Made by a program: the position numbers and the translations under genes. The notes below the pieces were generated by a model. That model had not been told where the DNA came from, made no database searches, and worked only from the letters and a program-made list of their open reading frames with translations. Below, one piece after another: positions 9,886 to 21,326 of a stretch of 64,000 nt of DNA (position 1 is the first letter of the stretch; every line of letters begins with the position of its first letter). Source of the DNA: Musa acuminata AAA Group (lineage: Eukaryota; Streptophyta; Magnoliopsida; Zingiberales; Musaceae); assembly GCF_036884655.1 (NCBI RefSeq), contig NC_088331.1, forward strand, positions 19,802,001 to 19,866,000, written 5' to 3'.

Positions 9886-12301
9886 AAATATTTACCATTA
9901 CAAGCTAGGAGCAAAATATGGTACCTTGATAGTGGATGCTCAAGGCATATGACCATATATCCATCTCAATTCTCTAAGCTCACTAGCATAAATGAAGGAT
10001 ATGTCACCTTCGGAGACAACAACAAGAGTAAAATCATTGGCAAAGGAACCATAGGTAACAAATCCACCTTTTCTATTGAATATATATTGTTAGTTGATGG
10101 CTTAAAGCATAACCCTTTGAGCATTAGTCAATTATGTGATAAAGGATACATCATTAAATTTGAATCTAATGCTTGCATTATTGAAAAATCACACAAAAAC
10201 ACATCTATGATTGCACTAAAACAAAATAATATATACACTATTGACATTAATGATCTTTGCAATGAAATATTTTTTTCGATTTTGAATGACGATGCTTGGC
10301 TTTGGCATAGGAGATTAGGTCATGTTAGCATGAAACTAATCACTCAAATTTCATCTAAAGAACTTGTAAGAGGAATTCCTCATATCAAGTTTGTCAAAGA
10401 TAATGTGTGTGATGCATATCAATTAGGAAAACAAATAAAAGGTAGCGTCAAACTTAAGAACCAAATAAGCACCATTCGACCTTTGCAATTGATTCATATA
10501 GATTTGTTCATACTAATTGTTATATCAAGCCTAGAAGGTAGTAAATACGCATTTGTCATCGTAGATGATTATAGTAGATACATATGGACTTATTTTTTGG
10601 CACACAAAAGTGAATGCTTTAGGTATTTCTCTAAGTTTTGTAAGCATGTTCAAAATGAAAGGGTTTTATGATTTCGTCAATTCAAAGTGATCATGGTGGT
10701 GAATTTCAAAACCGTGATTTCTAAGAATTTTGTGAATCTAATGGATACAATCACAACTTCTCTACTCCAAGAAATCCTCAATAAAATAGAGTAGTAGAAA
10801 GAAAGAATATAAACTTATAAGAAATGACAAGAACCATGTTGAATGAACATAGCCTACCCAAATATTTTGGGTCGAAGCCATAAACACAGCATGCTACGTC
10901 ATGAATAGAGTTCTAGTAAGACCCTTACTCACTAAAATTCCTTATGAGTTGTGGAACAACAAAAAACCCAATGTTTCATATTTTAAAATTTTTGGGTGTA
11001 AGTGTTTTATCTTGAATGAAAAAGATGCCTTAGGAAAATTTGATGCTAAATCCGATGAAAGAATTTTTCTTGGCTATTCTTCTATTTCTAAAATATTTCG
11101 TATCTTTAAGAAAAGAATTTTAATTATAGAAGAGTCTATTCATATTATTTTTATTAAAGTTTCCAAAGTCAAGAAAAATGATTTTGATGATGATGTTAAT
11201 TTTGATGCTTTGAATTTAAATGAAACCCCTTCTCCATCTAGCAACTTGGATGCATCTTCTTCCGAAACATTCTTACCCAAGGAATGGAAGTATATAGATG
11301 CTCATCCTAAGGAGCTAATCATAGGAGACACATCAAAAGAGGTTCAAACTCGTTCTTCTCTTAAGAAATTTTATGTCAACACCACTTTTCTCTCCCAAAT
11401 TGATCTAAAATGTATCGACGAGGCTTTGAAAGATAATTCATGGGTCATCGCAATGCAAGATGAGTTAAATCAATTTGATAGAAATGAGATGTGGAAGCTT
11501 GTTCCTAGGCCAAATGACCATTTAGTTCTTGGTACTAAATGGGTCTTTAGAAATAAGCAAGATGAATTTGGTATCGTGGTTAGAAACAAGTCTAGATTAG
11601 TGACCAAAGGTTTCAACTAAGAAAAAGGGATTGATTATGAAGAGACCTTCGCTCCTGTGGCACGATTAGAAGCCATAAGGATACTCCTTGCCTATGCTAG
11701 TAGTAACAATTTTAAGTTATTTCAAATGTATGTTAAAAGTGGTTTTCTTAAGGGCTTTATTTCCGAAGAAGTTTATATTGAACAACCTCCTGGATTTGAG
11801 AATGATAATCTCCCTAATTATGTGTTTAAATTGACTAAAGCTCTTTATGGATTGAAAAAAGCTCCAAGGGCTTGGTATGAGTGACTTAGCTCATTTCTTA
11901 TCAAAAATAATTTTTCTAAAGGCAAGGTTGATACTACATTGTTTATTAAAAATTTTAAAAATAATTTTCTTATTGTTCAAATTTATGATGATGATATTAT
12001 TTTCGATTCTACTAATGAATCTCTATGAGTCATTTGCTAAAAGTATGAGTCTTGAATTTGAAATAAGTTTGATGGGGGAATTAACTTTCTTTTTGGGTTT
12101 ACAAATCAAACAACTAAGTAATGGTATATTTTTTAGTCAAACAAAATATGCTTTAGATTTGCTAAAAAGGTTTAATATAGATAGCTCAAAGGCTATCAAC
12201 ACTCTTATGATCTCCACTAAGTTAAACATTGATGAAAGTGGAAAAAGCTTTGATCAAAAAGCTTATAGGGGTATGATAGGAAGTTTACTATACCTCACCG
12301 C
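9886..12301 (+). pseudogene. Element B pol pseudogene (protease, integrase, RT; 3' truncated)
   Basis: The protease site WYLDSGCSRHM follows the TAG in frame. Open pieces are 9949-10671 (protease tail, HHCC region WLWHRRLGHVSMKL and start of integrase), 10901-11620 (integrase end and linker), 11657-11884 (RT fingers) and 11877-12301 (RT palm remnants). Several Gln codons have become stops in the integrase core at about 10720-10820. The RT catalytic box has drifted from YVDD to YDDD near 11980. The reading stops in RNase H (GSLLYLTA) where the LTR of element C begins. Confidence 0.88.
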
Positions 12302-13925
12302 TGTTAGGATCAAGGTCGGCACTAAGAGAGGGGGGTGAATTAGTGTAGCGGTAAGATAACGACGGTTTAAAAAGACTTCGTATGATAAAATTATTTCCGA
12401 CATAAAACCATTTTCAAAAACTTAACTTGAAAGTGAGTTCGTAAAAGTATTGAAGGCAGTAAGCACTTAAAGAGGTTTGCAGTAAAGATAAGATGCTCAA
12501 AGTAAATGCAAACAAAGATTTTAGAGTGGTTCGATCAATCGTGACCTACATCCACTTTCGGCTTCCTCATCCGACGAGGTCACCGACGTCCACTAGAGGT
12601 CTTCCTTCAATAGGCGAAGACCAACTCCTTCTTACACCCCTCTTATCCTTTTCACGGGTTTAGGAAACAACCCTTACAAGCACTCACACTCCTCTTACAT
12701 AATTCTAAACTTAGAGTGGAGGAGGGAATTTCTAAAGTGATTTCTACAGCGTTTCTTTCCTTTTTTGCTCTCTGTGCTTGTGTGCTTTAACTAGGGATGA
12801 GAGGCGTATTTATAGGCTTCAAGTTTATTTAAACTTGGAGCCCAAAAACATCTCATCTCGGGTTTCCCGGGCACGAGCGGTACCACCGCTTGCGTTGGGC
12901 AATACCACCGCCTAGTGTCAGTCTGGCTAACACTACCCTAGGCGGTACCACCACCCAAGTCTGGCGGTACCATCGCCTGGGGGGTAGTGCTGGGTGGTAC
13001 CACCACCCAGACTGGTGGTACCACCGCCTGGCATCCTGCCAAGGGTGGTACAATTGTCCAGATTGGCGGTACCATCACCTGACACAATCTTGAAGACTGT
13101 GCCATGACGATAAGACTCCTTGGGACACTATTTGGGCTTCTTATTGGGCCCAACATAGTTCTTACATGGGCTTAGTTGGCCCATAATTAGGTTGGCTCAA
13201 TCTAAGCCCAATTACGTGCTAACTACGATTCCTAAGACATATTTTAAGCTAAACAAAGTCCGTAAGTCTATTCTTCCGGCGAACTTCCGACGATCTCTCG
13301 GCAATGTTCTGGTGGACTCCCGGCAATCTCCTGGACATCACAATGATCTTCTTGGCGAGTTCCGACGAGCTTCTCTGGCAAGCTCCGAGACTTCTCGGTT
13401 GGTTCCTCTAGAACTTCTAACGAATGTCCGGACTTCCGACGAACTCTCGAACTCCAAACGTGATCGCGTCCTTGACTCTGAGTCTTCATTTTGCTTCATG
13501 CCTTGCTATCATAGTTAATCCTGCATATGTAAAACAAACTTTGATCTAGATAATTAATACTAAGCATTAATCAAGTTGCTCAGTATGTCATTGGTCTCTC
13601 GACGCTTCGTCCGATTCTTTGGTGCATCGTCCTCTCCTATGGCCTATTGCCCAATTGGCCAGTTGACTCTGCAACTCTAATATCCTTAGCGCAATGTCCG
13701 CTCTTCTTGGCCCGATGCCCGAATCCATGGCCCAAAGCCTTCTGTTGATACGTCAACCGATCCACCGGCCCGACATCCAATCTTCTGACATGTTCCTCCG
13801 GCCCAACATGATTTTTCTTGCTTTAATTATCTCATCCTGATCGAAGCATCCTGCGTCACTCAAAACATAGATTAAAATATAAACACATATTGATTGGTTT
13901 TATCATCAAAATATGAGATTCAACA
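12302..13925 (-). repeat. Element C 3' LTR (1624 bp)
   Basis: The edges are TGTTAGGATC on the left and TTCAACA on the right, the complement of the family termini. The U3 has a GC-rich cluster at about 12870-13085 built on GGCGGTACCACCGCC-type near-palindromes. A TATTTATA (TATA on the minus strand) lies near 12808. The polypurine tract to the right identifies this as a 3' LTR. Confidence 0.87.
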
Positions 13926-15851
13926 ATCTCTCCCTTTTTTATGATGATAACCAATCGACGACGGACTTAACCTTAACTCCCGGAGTTTAAACAAACTCCC
14001 CCTATTAATATGCTATATTGATAGAAACTCTTGGATTTAAAAATCTAAGCAACATGTCATGATCAAATCATGACATACCAACAACATACTTCTCCCCCTT
14101 TATCATCAACAAAAAGGAGAAGTACAATTCTCATGTGTTTAAAAATAAATTTAAATCATTGCATGATTAACATAATCTCTAGTTTTATCATCATGCAATT
14201 TTGCTATCATCATAGATATGCAAGGTAATAAGATAGCAAGTTCTACAACATCAAGCTAGCAAATTTTACAACATTTTAGAACATGCAAGCTAGCAGTTTT
14301 GAGATGTTCAAGAAAGCAACACTTGCTTCTTAAAATATACAAGTTGCAAGCTAGCAATTTTTTGCTTCCTTTGTAATGTTTGAACTAGCAATTTTGCTTC
14401 CGTTGTAAAGTGCAGGTTAGCATGTTTTGCATCTTGAGATGGGCAAGATAGCACTTTTACAATTTTTGTTTCTTAAGCTAGGCAAGCTAGTGATGTTCAA
14501 GATAGCAAGCTCTTTCTTCTCTTTTGAGAAGTACCAATTTTTGCTTCCTTTGCAAAGTGCAAGCTAGCAAAATTTTGCTTCATTCTTGAATTGTGCAAGC
14601 TAGCATTTTTCTCTTTGAGATGTGTATATTAGCAACTCTTTCTCCCCCTTTGTATTTGGCAAAAAGAGGGGAAGACCCTTTATATCAATTTTCAAGTTAT
14701 GACAAAGGTAAATAGCATAGATGAAAATTCAAGTCATGAATGTCAAAACAATTATTTTATCATGAATATTTCATCATTGCATGCATCATTATCATAAGTT
14801 AAAGTATTGCATGAATAATTCCAAATCATCATGTATATAAAATCATCATTACATGCGTGATTCTAAATCATCATTTATTTCACATAATGATGGTATCAAT
14901 TTTGTCAAATTACATCCTACCAAGCATGATCGAACCTTCTTATTTGTATACATCAAAACAAATTAATGAATATTTCATGTATTCATATCATCACATAAGG
15001 AATATCAAGAAGAATTATTGGGTGATGAGATAAATATTTCATGAACATAAGGAATTGCATAAAAATCATATCATGAAAAGATAAATTCATATGAATACCA
15101 AAAGACATGATTGACACATCTCCTCTTTTAAAAAAAATGAAAGGAATTCTTAGGAGATCATGATATAGATAAAATTCATTCAATCTTGTAGGAGAACAAG
15201 ATATTAATTCAGACATATAAAATTTCTCAATTCATTATAAATCATAAAAAAAATTATGGTTCCAAAAAATCATGATTCATTTAGGAAAATTTTCTCTTTA
15301 GTAAACGAAGAGAAGAAATATAGCAATGATACCAATCATGATTCATTTGGATGGTAGATGAAAAAAAGAAACATTGAGGATAAAAGATCTCGATTTTTAT
15401 AGAGTAAATCTCAAGTTATAAATATCAAAAAATCAAGATAAAGCTCATTCAAATTCAAATCATCAAATCAAAATCATTTTCAAGAGATTCATAAAAAGAT
15501 GATAAAATAGATTCATCAAAGTCAATAAGATAGAGAAAAAGAATTTTTAAGAAAAATGCTTTTCTCTATTTAGTTGTTTCATATAAGCATGTCTTTGTCC
15601 TTTTTGTGCCAAAAAATATATATATCATCAATCGTTTAGGATCAAAAAATAAATTTCATCATAAAAACCATCAAAATCAATAAACCACAAAATCATCATG
15701 TATAACTTTAAAATCTCATACATAAAATCGTCAAATCATGGTATCAAAACTTCAATATTTTCATTACAATATCAAGCAAGGTTTCATTGAACATAATTTT
15801 GAATAATTCTTATAGATACCTAAAACTTCTTTAGTTTTAATTTATATAATT
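13926..15851 (-). other. Element C polypurine tracts and 3' noncoding region
   Basis: The LTR-adjacent polypurine tract is at 13926-13940 on the minus strand. Further purine tracts lie at about 14090-14104 and 14639-14653. Between those two is a degenerate repeat block rich in AAGCTAGCAA. The rest is AT-rich with many CATGAT and ATCAT motifs. I see no gene; a 77-codon minus ORF at 14983-15216 has no recognisable features. Confidence 0.65.
14200..14640 (-). repeat. GCTAGC degenerate repeat block, element C
   Basis: At least six copies of CTAGCA, usually as GCAAGCTAGCAA, alternate with T-rich TTTTGCTTC segments. The block lies exactly between two polypurine tracts. Equivalent blocks are in D (17830-18535) and J (49501-49931). 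Confidence 0.7.
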
Positions 15852-17605
15852 TGTTAGGATCAAGAGCACTAAGGGGAGGGGGGGGGGTGAATTAGTGCAG
15901 CGGAAAACTTTCGACGATTAAAACTGCATTCGAACGATAAAAGTGATTTTGGTAAGAAAGTCGATTCGTAAATCACTTTAACTTGTGATCAAGGGAGATG
16001 CAGTTAAAGCAAAGATATAAAGGAAATTTGCAGTTATGATGAAAATCAGAATGTAAGTGCAAACTGAAACATGATGTTCGTATGATAAAACCGATTTTCG
16101 TCTTAATGCCGATTTGGAAAATACTTAACTATAAAATACATTTGTAAATAAGCAGAAGGCAGTAAGCTACTGAGGAGGTTTGCAATAAAGATAAGATGCT
16201 CAAAGTAAATGCAAACCGAGATTTAGAGTTGTTCGATCAATCTTGACCTACTTCCACTTTTGGCTTCCTCCACCGACGAGGTCACCGACGTCCACTAGAG
16301 GCCTTCCTTCAATAGGTGAAGGCTAACCACCCTTTTATAGTTTCACTCCTTTTGATGGGCTTAGGAGACAACCCTTACAGAATTTCTCTCCTCTCTTGAA
16401 AGCTCAAAACTTGGAAGAAAAGAGGGAGGAGAACTTCTAGCCTTTACAACACTTTTGAGCTCTAAAAATCACAGAGTAAGATCAAGCTTTCAGTGCTTTT
16501 TGGTTGCCCTTTCATTACTGAAAGGGTGGGGTATTTATAGGCCCCAAACTAGTTTGAATTCTGTGCTAAAACTGTCATTTCCCGAAATTCCGGGGTCTGG
16601 AAGTTGCACCGCCTGATTGGGGTGGTTGCACTGCCTGGCAAAGCTCGGAGACTGAGCCTCTGGGTGGTGCCACCTCCTGTCAGGGGCGGTTGCACCGTTT
16701 GGTAGAGCTTGGAGACTAAGCCTCTGGGCGGTGCCACCTCCAGTCAAGGGCGGTTGCACCGCTTGGCAGAGCTCGGAGATCGAGCTCAAGCGGTTCCACC
16801 GCCTATCAGGGGCAGTTACACCGCCCAATCTCGCTCGAAGACTAAGCCCAGGTGGTGCCACTGCCTGACTGGGGTGGTTGCACCGCCCAATCTCGCTCGG
16901 AGACTGAGCCCAGGCGATGCCACGCTTGACTAGGGCGGTTGCACCACCCAGTCTGGCTCGGAGATTGAGCCTAGGCGGTGCCACCGCCTAACTTGGGCAG
17001 TTGCACCACCCAGCTTTCCTAGGAGACTATCTCCTAGGCGGTGCCACCGCCGACCCTAGCAGTGCCACCGCCTAGCAAGAATTCTGGTCTGAATGGGCTG
17101 ATCCATTCGACTCAATTTGGGTCTATCAAGGGCCCAATTGCCCCCAGATTAAGTTAATGGGATCACTGCTGCATGTCTTTCTTCCATTGTAGTTAATCCT
17201 GCACATATAAAACAAAACTTCGATCAAGACAATTAATCCTAAGCAATTAAACAAGTTGTCCGGCATGTCATTGGTCCCTCGACGCTTCGTACGATTCTTC
17301 GACACATCGTCCTCTCCTGTGGCCTATTGCCCAATCGGCCAGTTGACTCCGCAACTCCGATATCCTTGGTGCAATACTCGCTCTTTTTGGCCCGATGCCC
17401 GAGTCCACAGCCCAAAGCCTTCTGTTTATACGTCGATCGATCCACCGGCCTGACGTCCAATCTTCTGACATGTTCCTCCGGCACAACATGATTTTTCCTG
17501 CTTTAATTGTCTCATCCTAATTGAAGCATCCTACGTCACTCAAAATGCATATTAAAACATAAACACATATCAAGTGGTTTCATCATCAAAATTTGAGATT
17601 CAACA
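15852..17605 (-). repeat. Element D 3' LTR (1754 bp)
   Basis: It is bounded by TGTTAGGATC and TTCAACA. The G-rich run at 15880-15890 is the complement of the C-rich U5 end. The GC-rich U3 cluster is at 16600-17080 and TATTTATA is near 16531. Sequence 17260-17500 is also found in C's LTR (13580-13800), so C and D share a subfamily. The LTR interrupts C's noncoding region. Confidence 0.87.
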
Positions 17606-20164
17606 ATCTCCCCCTTTTTGATGATGACAACCACTTGATGACGGAGTTAAACTTAACTCCCGGAGTTTAAACAAACTCCCCCTATCAATATGCCATATTG
17701 ATATAACCTTGAATTCAAACTGAATTCAAGTCATTGCAATATTCATCATGAATACTTGCAACACGTCATCATGAACTTATGCATAACATCATACTTCTCC
17801 CCCTTTGTCATCAACAAAAAGGAGAAGTCCAACTATTCTTGTGTTTGGAATATAGGTTCAACTCATTGCATGAAAAACATAGTATCAAATTTTATCATCA
17901 TACAATGAAGCAATTAAAGATGTGCAAGTTTAGCATGTTTGCTTTTCATGAGATATCAACTGTTTGCTTCTCTTTAGACTACAAGCTAGCAATTTTTACG
18001 ATATGCAAGTTTTACTACATACAAGCTAGCAAAGATTTCAAAAGCTAATGCAAGATAGCAATGCTACAACATTTTAGAACTTGCAAGCTAGTAATTTAGA
18101 GATGTTCAAGAAAGCAACTCTTGCTTCTTGAAATATGCAAGTTTTACAATATGCAAGCTAGCAAATTCAAAGATATGCAAGTTGACATATTTGCTTTTCT
18201 TGAGATAGGCACGATAGCACATTTTTGCATTTTCTTGAGATTTCAAGCTAACAATTCTCGGTGATGTTCAAGATAGTAATTTCTTCTCTTTTGAGAAGTA
18301 CAATTTTTGCTTTCTTCTTGAATTGTGCAATTTGCTTCTTTTGAGATAGCAGCTTTTTGCTTCTCTTTAGATCACAAGCTAGCAATTCTAGCAAATTTTA
18401 CATCATGCAAGATAGCAAATTTTTGTGATGTTCAAGATGTCAAGTTCTTTTCCTTGCAATATGTAAGCTAGCAAATATTTGCTTCCTTTACAAAGTGCAT
18501 GTTTCTAAATTTTACAAGATGAGCTAGCAATATTTCTTCCCCTTTGTCAATGTCAAAAAGAAGGGAAGACCATTTGCGTCAATTTCTAAATCATGACAAA
18601 GGTAAGTATCAATCTTATCATCATATTTTCAAATTAAAACATGCACATTTTCAAAATCATACATTTCATTTTTCATGCATGATACAAATAAATCAATCAT
18701 CATTATGAGCATATCATACATGATATTCAAGCATTAAAATTTTTAAGCATTTATCAACATGTTGATCATGATATCTAACATTCATCATTTAAAGCATTCA
18801 TGATATACATCATATGCAATACATCATGTACATCATTATCATAAGTATTGCATGCATCATTACAAATTTATGAATATTTCATGCATTCATATCATCACAT
18901 AAAGAATATCAAGAAGATTTAGTTGGGTGATGAGATAAACATTTCATGAATACAAGGAATTGCATAAAGATCATATCATGAAAGATTTAAACACGTGAAT
19001 ACCAAAAGACATGATTTCTTTTTGAAAAATCTCCTCATAAATAATCGAAAGAAAATCTTAGGAGATCGATTAGACAAAAAATCTTGATTCATAATAAAAT
19101 TTCATGTATCGAATATCAAGAAATCAAGATGATGATTCATAAAAAAAAACATATCACAAGTTATATTTAAGAGAAAAATCATCATTCATTTTGTCAAATC
19201 AACATTTCTTCGATATGCATGATATCAAAACATGGTTTCAAATCTTTAACATATAACATGCATAAATTCAAAAATCGAAAGGAGAAGGGAAGAATTCAAA
19301 GGTACAAAGATTTCAATCATCTCATAAACAAATGAAGGATCAAGTCATGAATTGAAAATTCCATGAATCATTTCGACAAATCTCCTTTTAAATAATCGAG
19401 ATGATCATCACAAGAAATCTCATGTTATTCCAAGAAATCAAGATCATGATTTTGATACAACTCATCTCAAATTCAAATCACCAAAATCATTTTTATGGTT
19501 CACAAAATTCATAACATAAGTAGATTCATGATTTCATTGATAATATATTTTTCCTTTTTTAAGTATTTCATTTTAAGTGATTGATTTTATGTTAGCATAC
19601 TTTTTTATTTATGTTAAATAAAAACATGCATCAACGTTTAGGATCGAAAAATAAATTTTGTCATAAAACCATCAAGATCAATAAATCACAAAAATCAAGA
19701 AAATCCGAAAATAAAATTTAACACTTTCATTCATTCGGACATGGTTTTGCCATATGTTTTTCAAATACACTCATGAAAATAACACATGCTTATCATCATG
19801 TATAACTTAAAATCTCATGCATAAAATTATTAATTATGGTATCAAAATGTTTAATATTACATCATTATGCATTTCTTCAAACATGATTTTATTTAATCAA
19901 AATCGAGAAATAACAATGGAAATCAACATGATACACATTATTACTTCTTAACCACATATAGCATGATTTCATATTTTCAATCAAAATCATTTTGTTTGTT
20001 TATCATAAAATATGTATTTTTTATGATTATTTTCAAAATTACGAGCATGATCATATTCTTACATTTTCAATTTTTTTTTAAATATATTTTTTAAAAAAAA
20101 TAATTATTCTAAAAAAGAAAATACATCATGGAAAACATCAAGTAATTTTAAAATAAATTAAGGG
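17606..20164 (-). other. Element D 3' noncoding region
   Basis: The polypurine tract is at 17606-17620, with further tracts at 17794-17810 and 18533-18549 flanking a GCTAGC repeat block. The remainder is AT-rich and contains no credible ORF. The stretch 19600-19700 (GTTTAGGATC then AAAAATAAATTT) repeats sequence near 15640-15700 in element C. Positions 19700-19800 mark the former end of pol. Confidence 0.65.
17830..18535 (-). repeat. GCTAGC degenerate repeat block, element D
   Basis: About seven CTAGCA copies, mostly ACAAGCTAGCAA or GCAAGCTAGCAA, are interspersed with GCTTCTTTTGAGAT-type segments. The block is bounded on both sides by CTTCTCCCCCTTTGTCA-type tracts, which are polypurine on the element strand. 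Confidence 0.7.
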
Positions 20165-20630
20165 GGTTTCAATTACCTTATCGTTGAATGTCGTTAAGGT
20201 ATAGTTTGTCACCTCGCCTTTCTTGATTTTCTCCTCGTCTTTGGAGGAGCTCGATTCATCCCAATTTTTGTTCTTCTTCTTGCGTTAAAAGCTAGTAGTT
20301 CCGTTGTTTTTGCTTTCTAATTTTTGTTTCATTTGTAGTTTAAGTTTACCATCACTTGAGCTTATGCTCGAGTGGTCTTCAAATGTTCTATGTCCCAAAT
20401 CCTTCTTGTTCTTTGTAAGGTTGTTTTGTTCATCATGTGCATTGTGCACCATTTCATATGTCATCAACAAACCAATTAGTTCTTCAAGTGGAAAAATATT
20501 TAAATATTTTGTTTTTTATATTGTGGTTATTTTAGGATCCCATCTTTTTGGAAGGGATCTTAAGATCTTGCTTACGAGATCAAAATTTGAAAAAGATTTA
20601 CCAAGAACTCTTAGATTATTGACGACATCC
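20165..20630 (-). pseudogene. Element D gag fragment
   Basis: On the minus strand this reads as the middle of the family gag: the segment after FTDVVN, ILRSLPK, WDPK, LEELIGLLMTYEM and the acidic SSSD stretch. It then degenerates without a zinc knuckle. The N-terminal part is missing at the junction with E near 20630, and the C-terminal part runs into noncoding sequence. The open piece is 20285-20470. Confidence 0.8.
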
Positions 20631-20641
20631 TCCCACTTGAC

Positions 20642-21326
20642 CTAAAGCCAATCACCTATGTGTCTGATCCCCATCAGACCCCTGTGACGCTTAAAGACAA
20701 AATGAGACAACGGCTTTGTCAGTGGATCTGCAATGTTATCTTCGGATGGAACTCTTTCCACTGCTACATCTCCTCGGGTTACGATCTCTCTTATAAGCTG
20801 GAACCTCCTCAGAACACTTATGATAAGACCCGGGTTCCCTTATTTGAGTAATCACCCCATAGTTGTCGCAATATAAGGAAGTCGACTTGTCGCTATCTGT
20901 ATCGACTCCCAAATCTGTGATGAACTTCTTCACTCAGACTCCCTCCTTTGCTGCATCTGATGCAGCAATGTGCTCCGCCTCTGTGATCGAGTCAGAAGTG
21001 GTATCTTGCTTGGAACTCTTCCAGCACACTGCTCCTCCATTCAAGGTGTACACATACCCTGAATTCGACTTGCTATCATCGACATCAGACTGAAAACTTG
21101 AGTCAGTGAAGCATTCAACCTTAAGGCTATTACCTCCATATACTAGTAAAAGATCCTTAGTCCTTCTCAAGCACTTAAGGATACACTTTACTGCTTTCCA
21201 GTGCTCCAAGCCTGGATCCGCCTGATACCTACTCGTGACACTCAGAGCATGCGCTATATCAGGCCTAGTACATAGCATGGCATACATGATAGACCCTATT
21301 GCTGAGGCATAAGGTATCATATTCAT
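20642..21326 (-). pseudogene. Element E end of pol: RNase H (three frame lesions)
   Basis: The 130-codon ORF 20934-21326 carries MIPYASAIGSIMYAMLCTRPDI-type sequence, the RNase H motif ECFTDSSFQSD and SITEAEHIAASDAA. It is shifted one frame from the main polyprotein, with an apparent loss of codons at the junction (ATGA overlap at 21323-21326). A Trp-to-stop change near 20934 and a further shift separate the tail. That tail ends RHRGLMGIRHIGDWL and stops at 20642-20644, just before the polypurine tract. Confidence 0.85.

Larger units (their letters stand above)
7747..12301 (+). mobile_element. Element B: degenerate Sirevirus-like copy, truncated at both ends
   Basis: It consists of the end of a 5' LTR, a mutated primer site, gag, protease, integrase and the first part of RT/RNase H, all plus strand. 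The left part of its LTR is cut by element A. The right side stops inside the RT/RNase H coding region at the LTR of element C. Many stops and frameshifts mark it as an old copy. Confidence 0.9.
12302..15851 (-). mobile_element. Element C: 3' end of a Sirevirus-like copy
   Basis: A minus-strand LTR at 12302-13925 is followed, going rightward and so inward, by a polypurine tract and about 1.9 kb of 3' noncoding sequence. It stops where the LTR of element D begins. It inserted into the RT/RNase H region of B. No coding part survives in the window, so the rest may have been lost or displaced. Confidence 0.8.
15852..20630 (-). mobile_element. Element D: pol-less 3' part of a Sirevirus-like copy
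   Basis: The order inward from the left is minus-strand 3' LTR, polypurine tract, long 3' noncoding region and then directly a gag fragment. The noncoding segment at 19700-19800 matches the sequence just after pol in element A (1140-1240). Only about 370 bases separate it from gag, so protease, integrase, RT and RNase H are absent. The right end is an abrupt junction with element E inside gag. Confidence 0.78.

Noticed and set aside
14983..15216. Small minus-strand ORF in element C noncoding DNA
   Set aside because: It is 77 codons in AT-rich sequence, has no homologue in D at the matching place and no recognisable feature.
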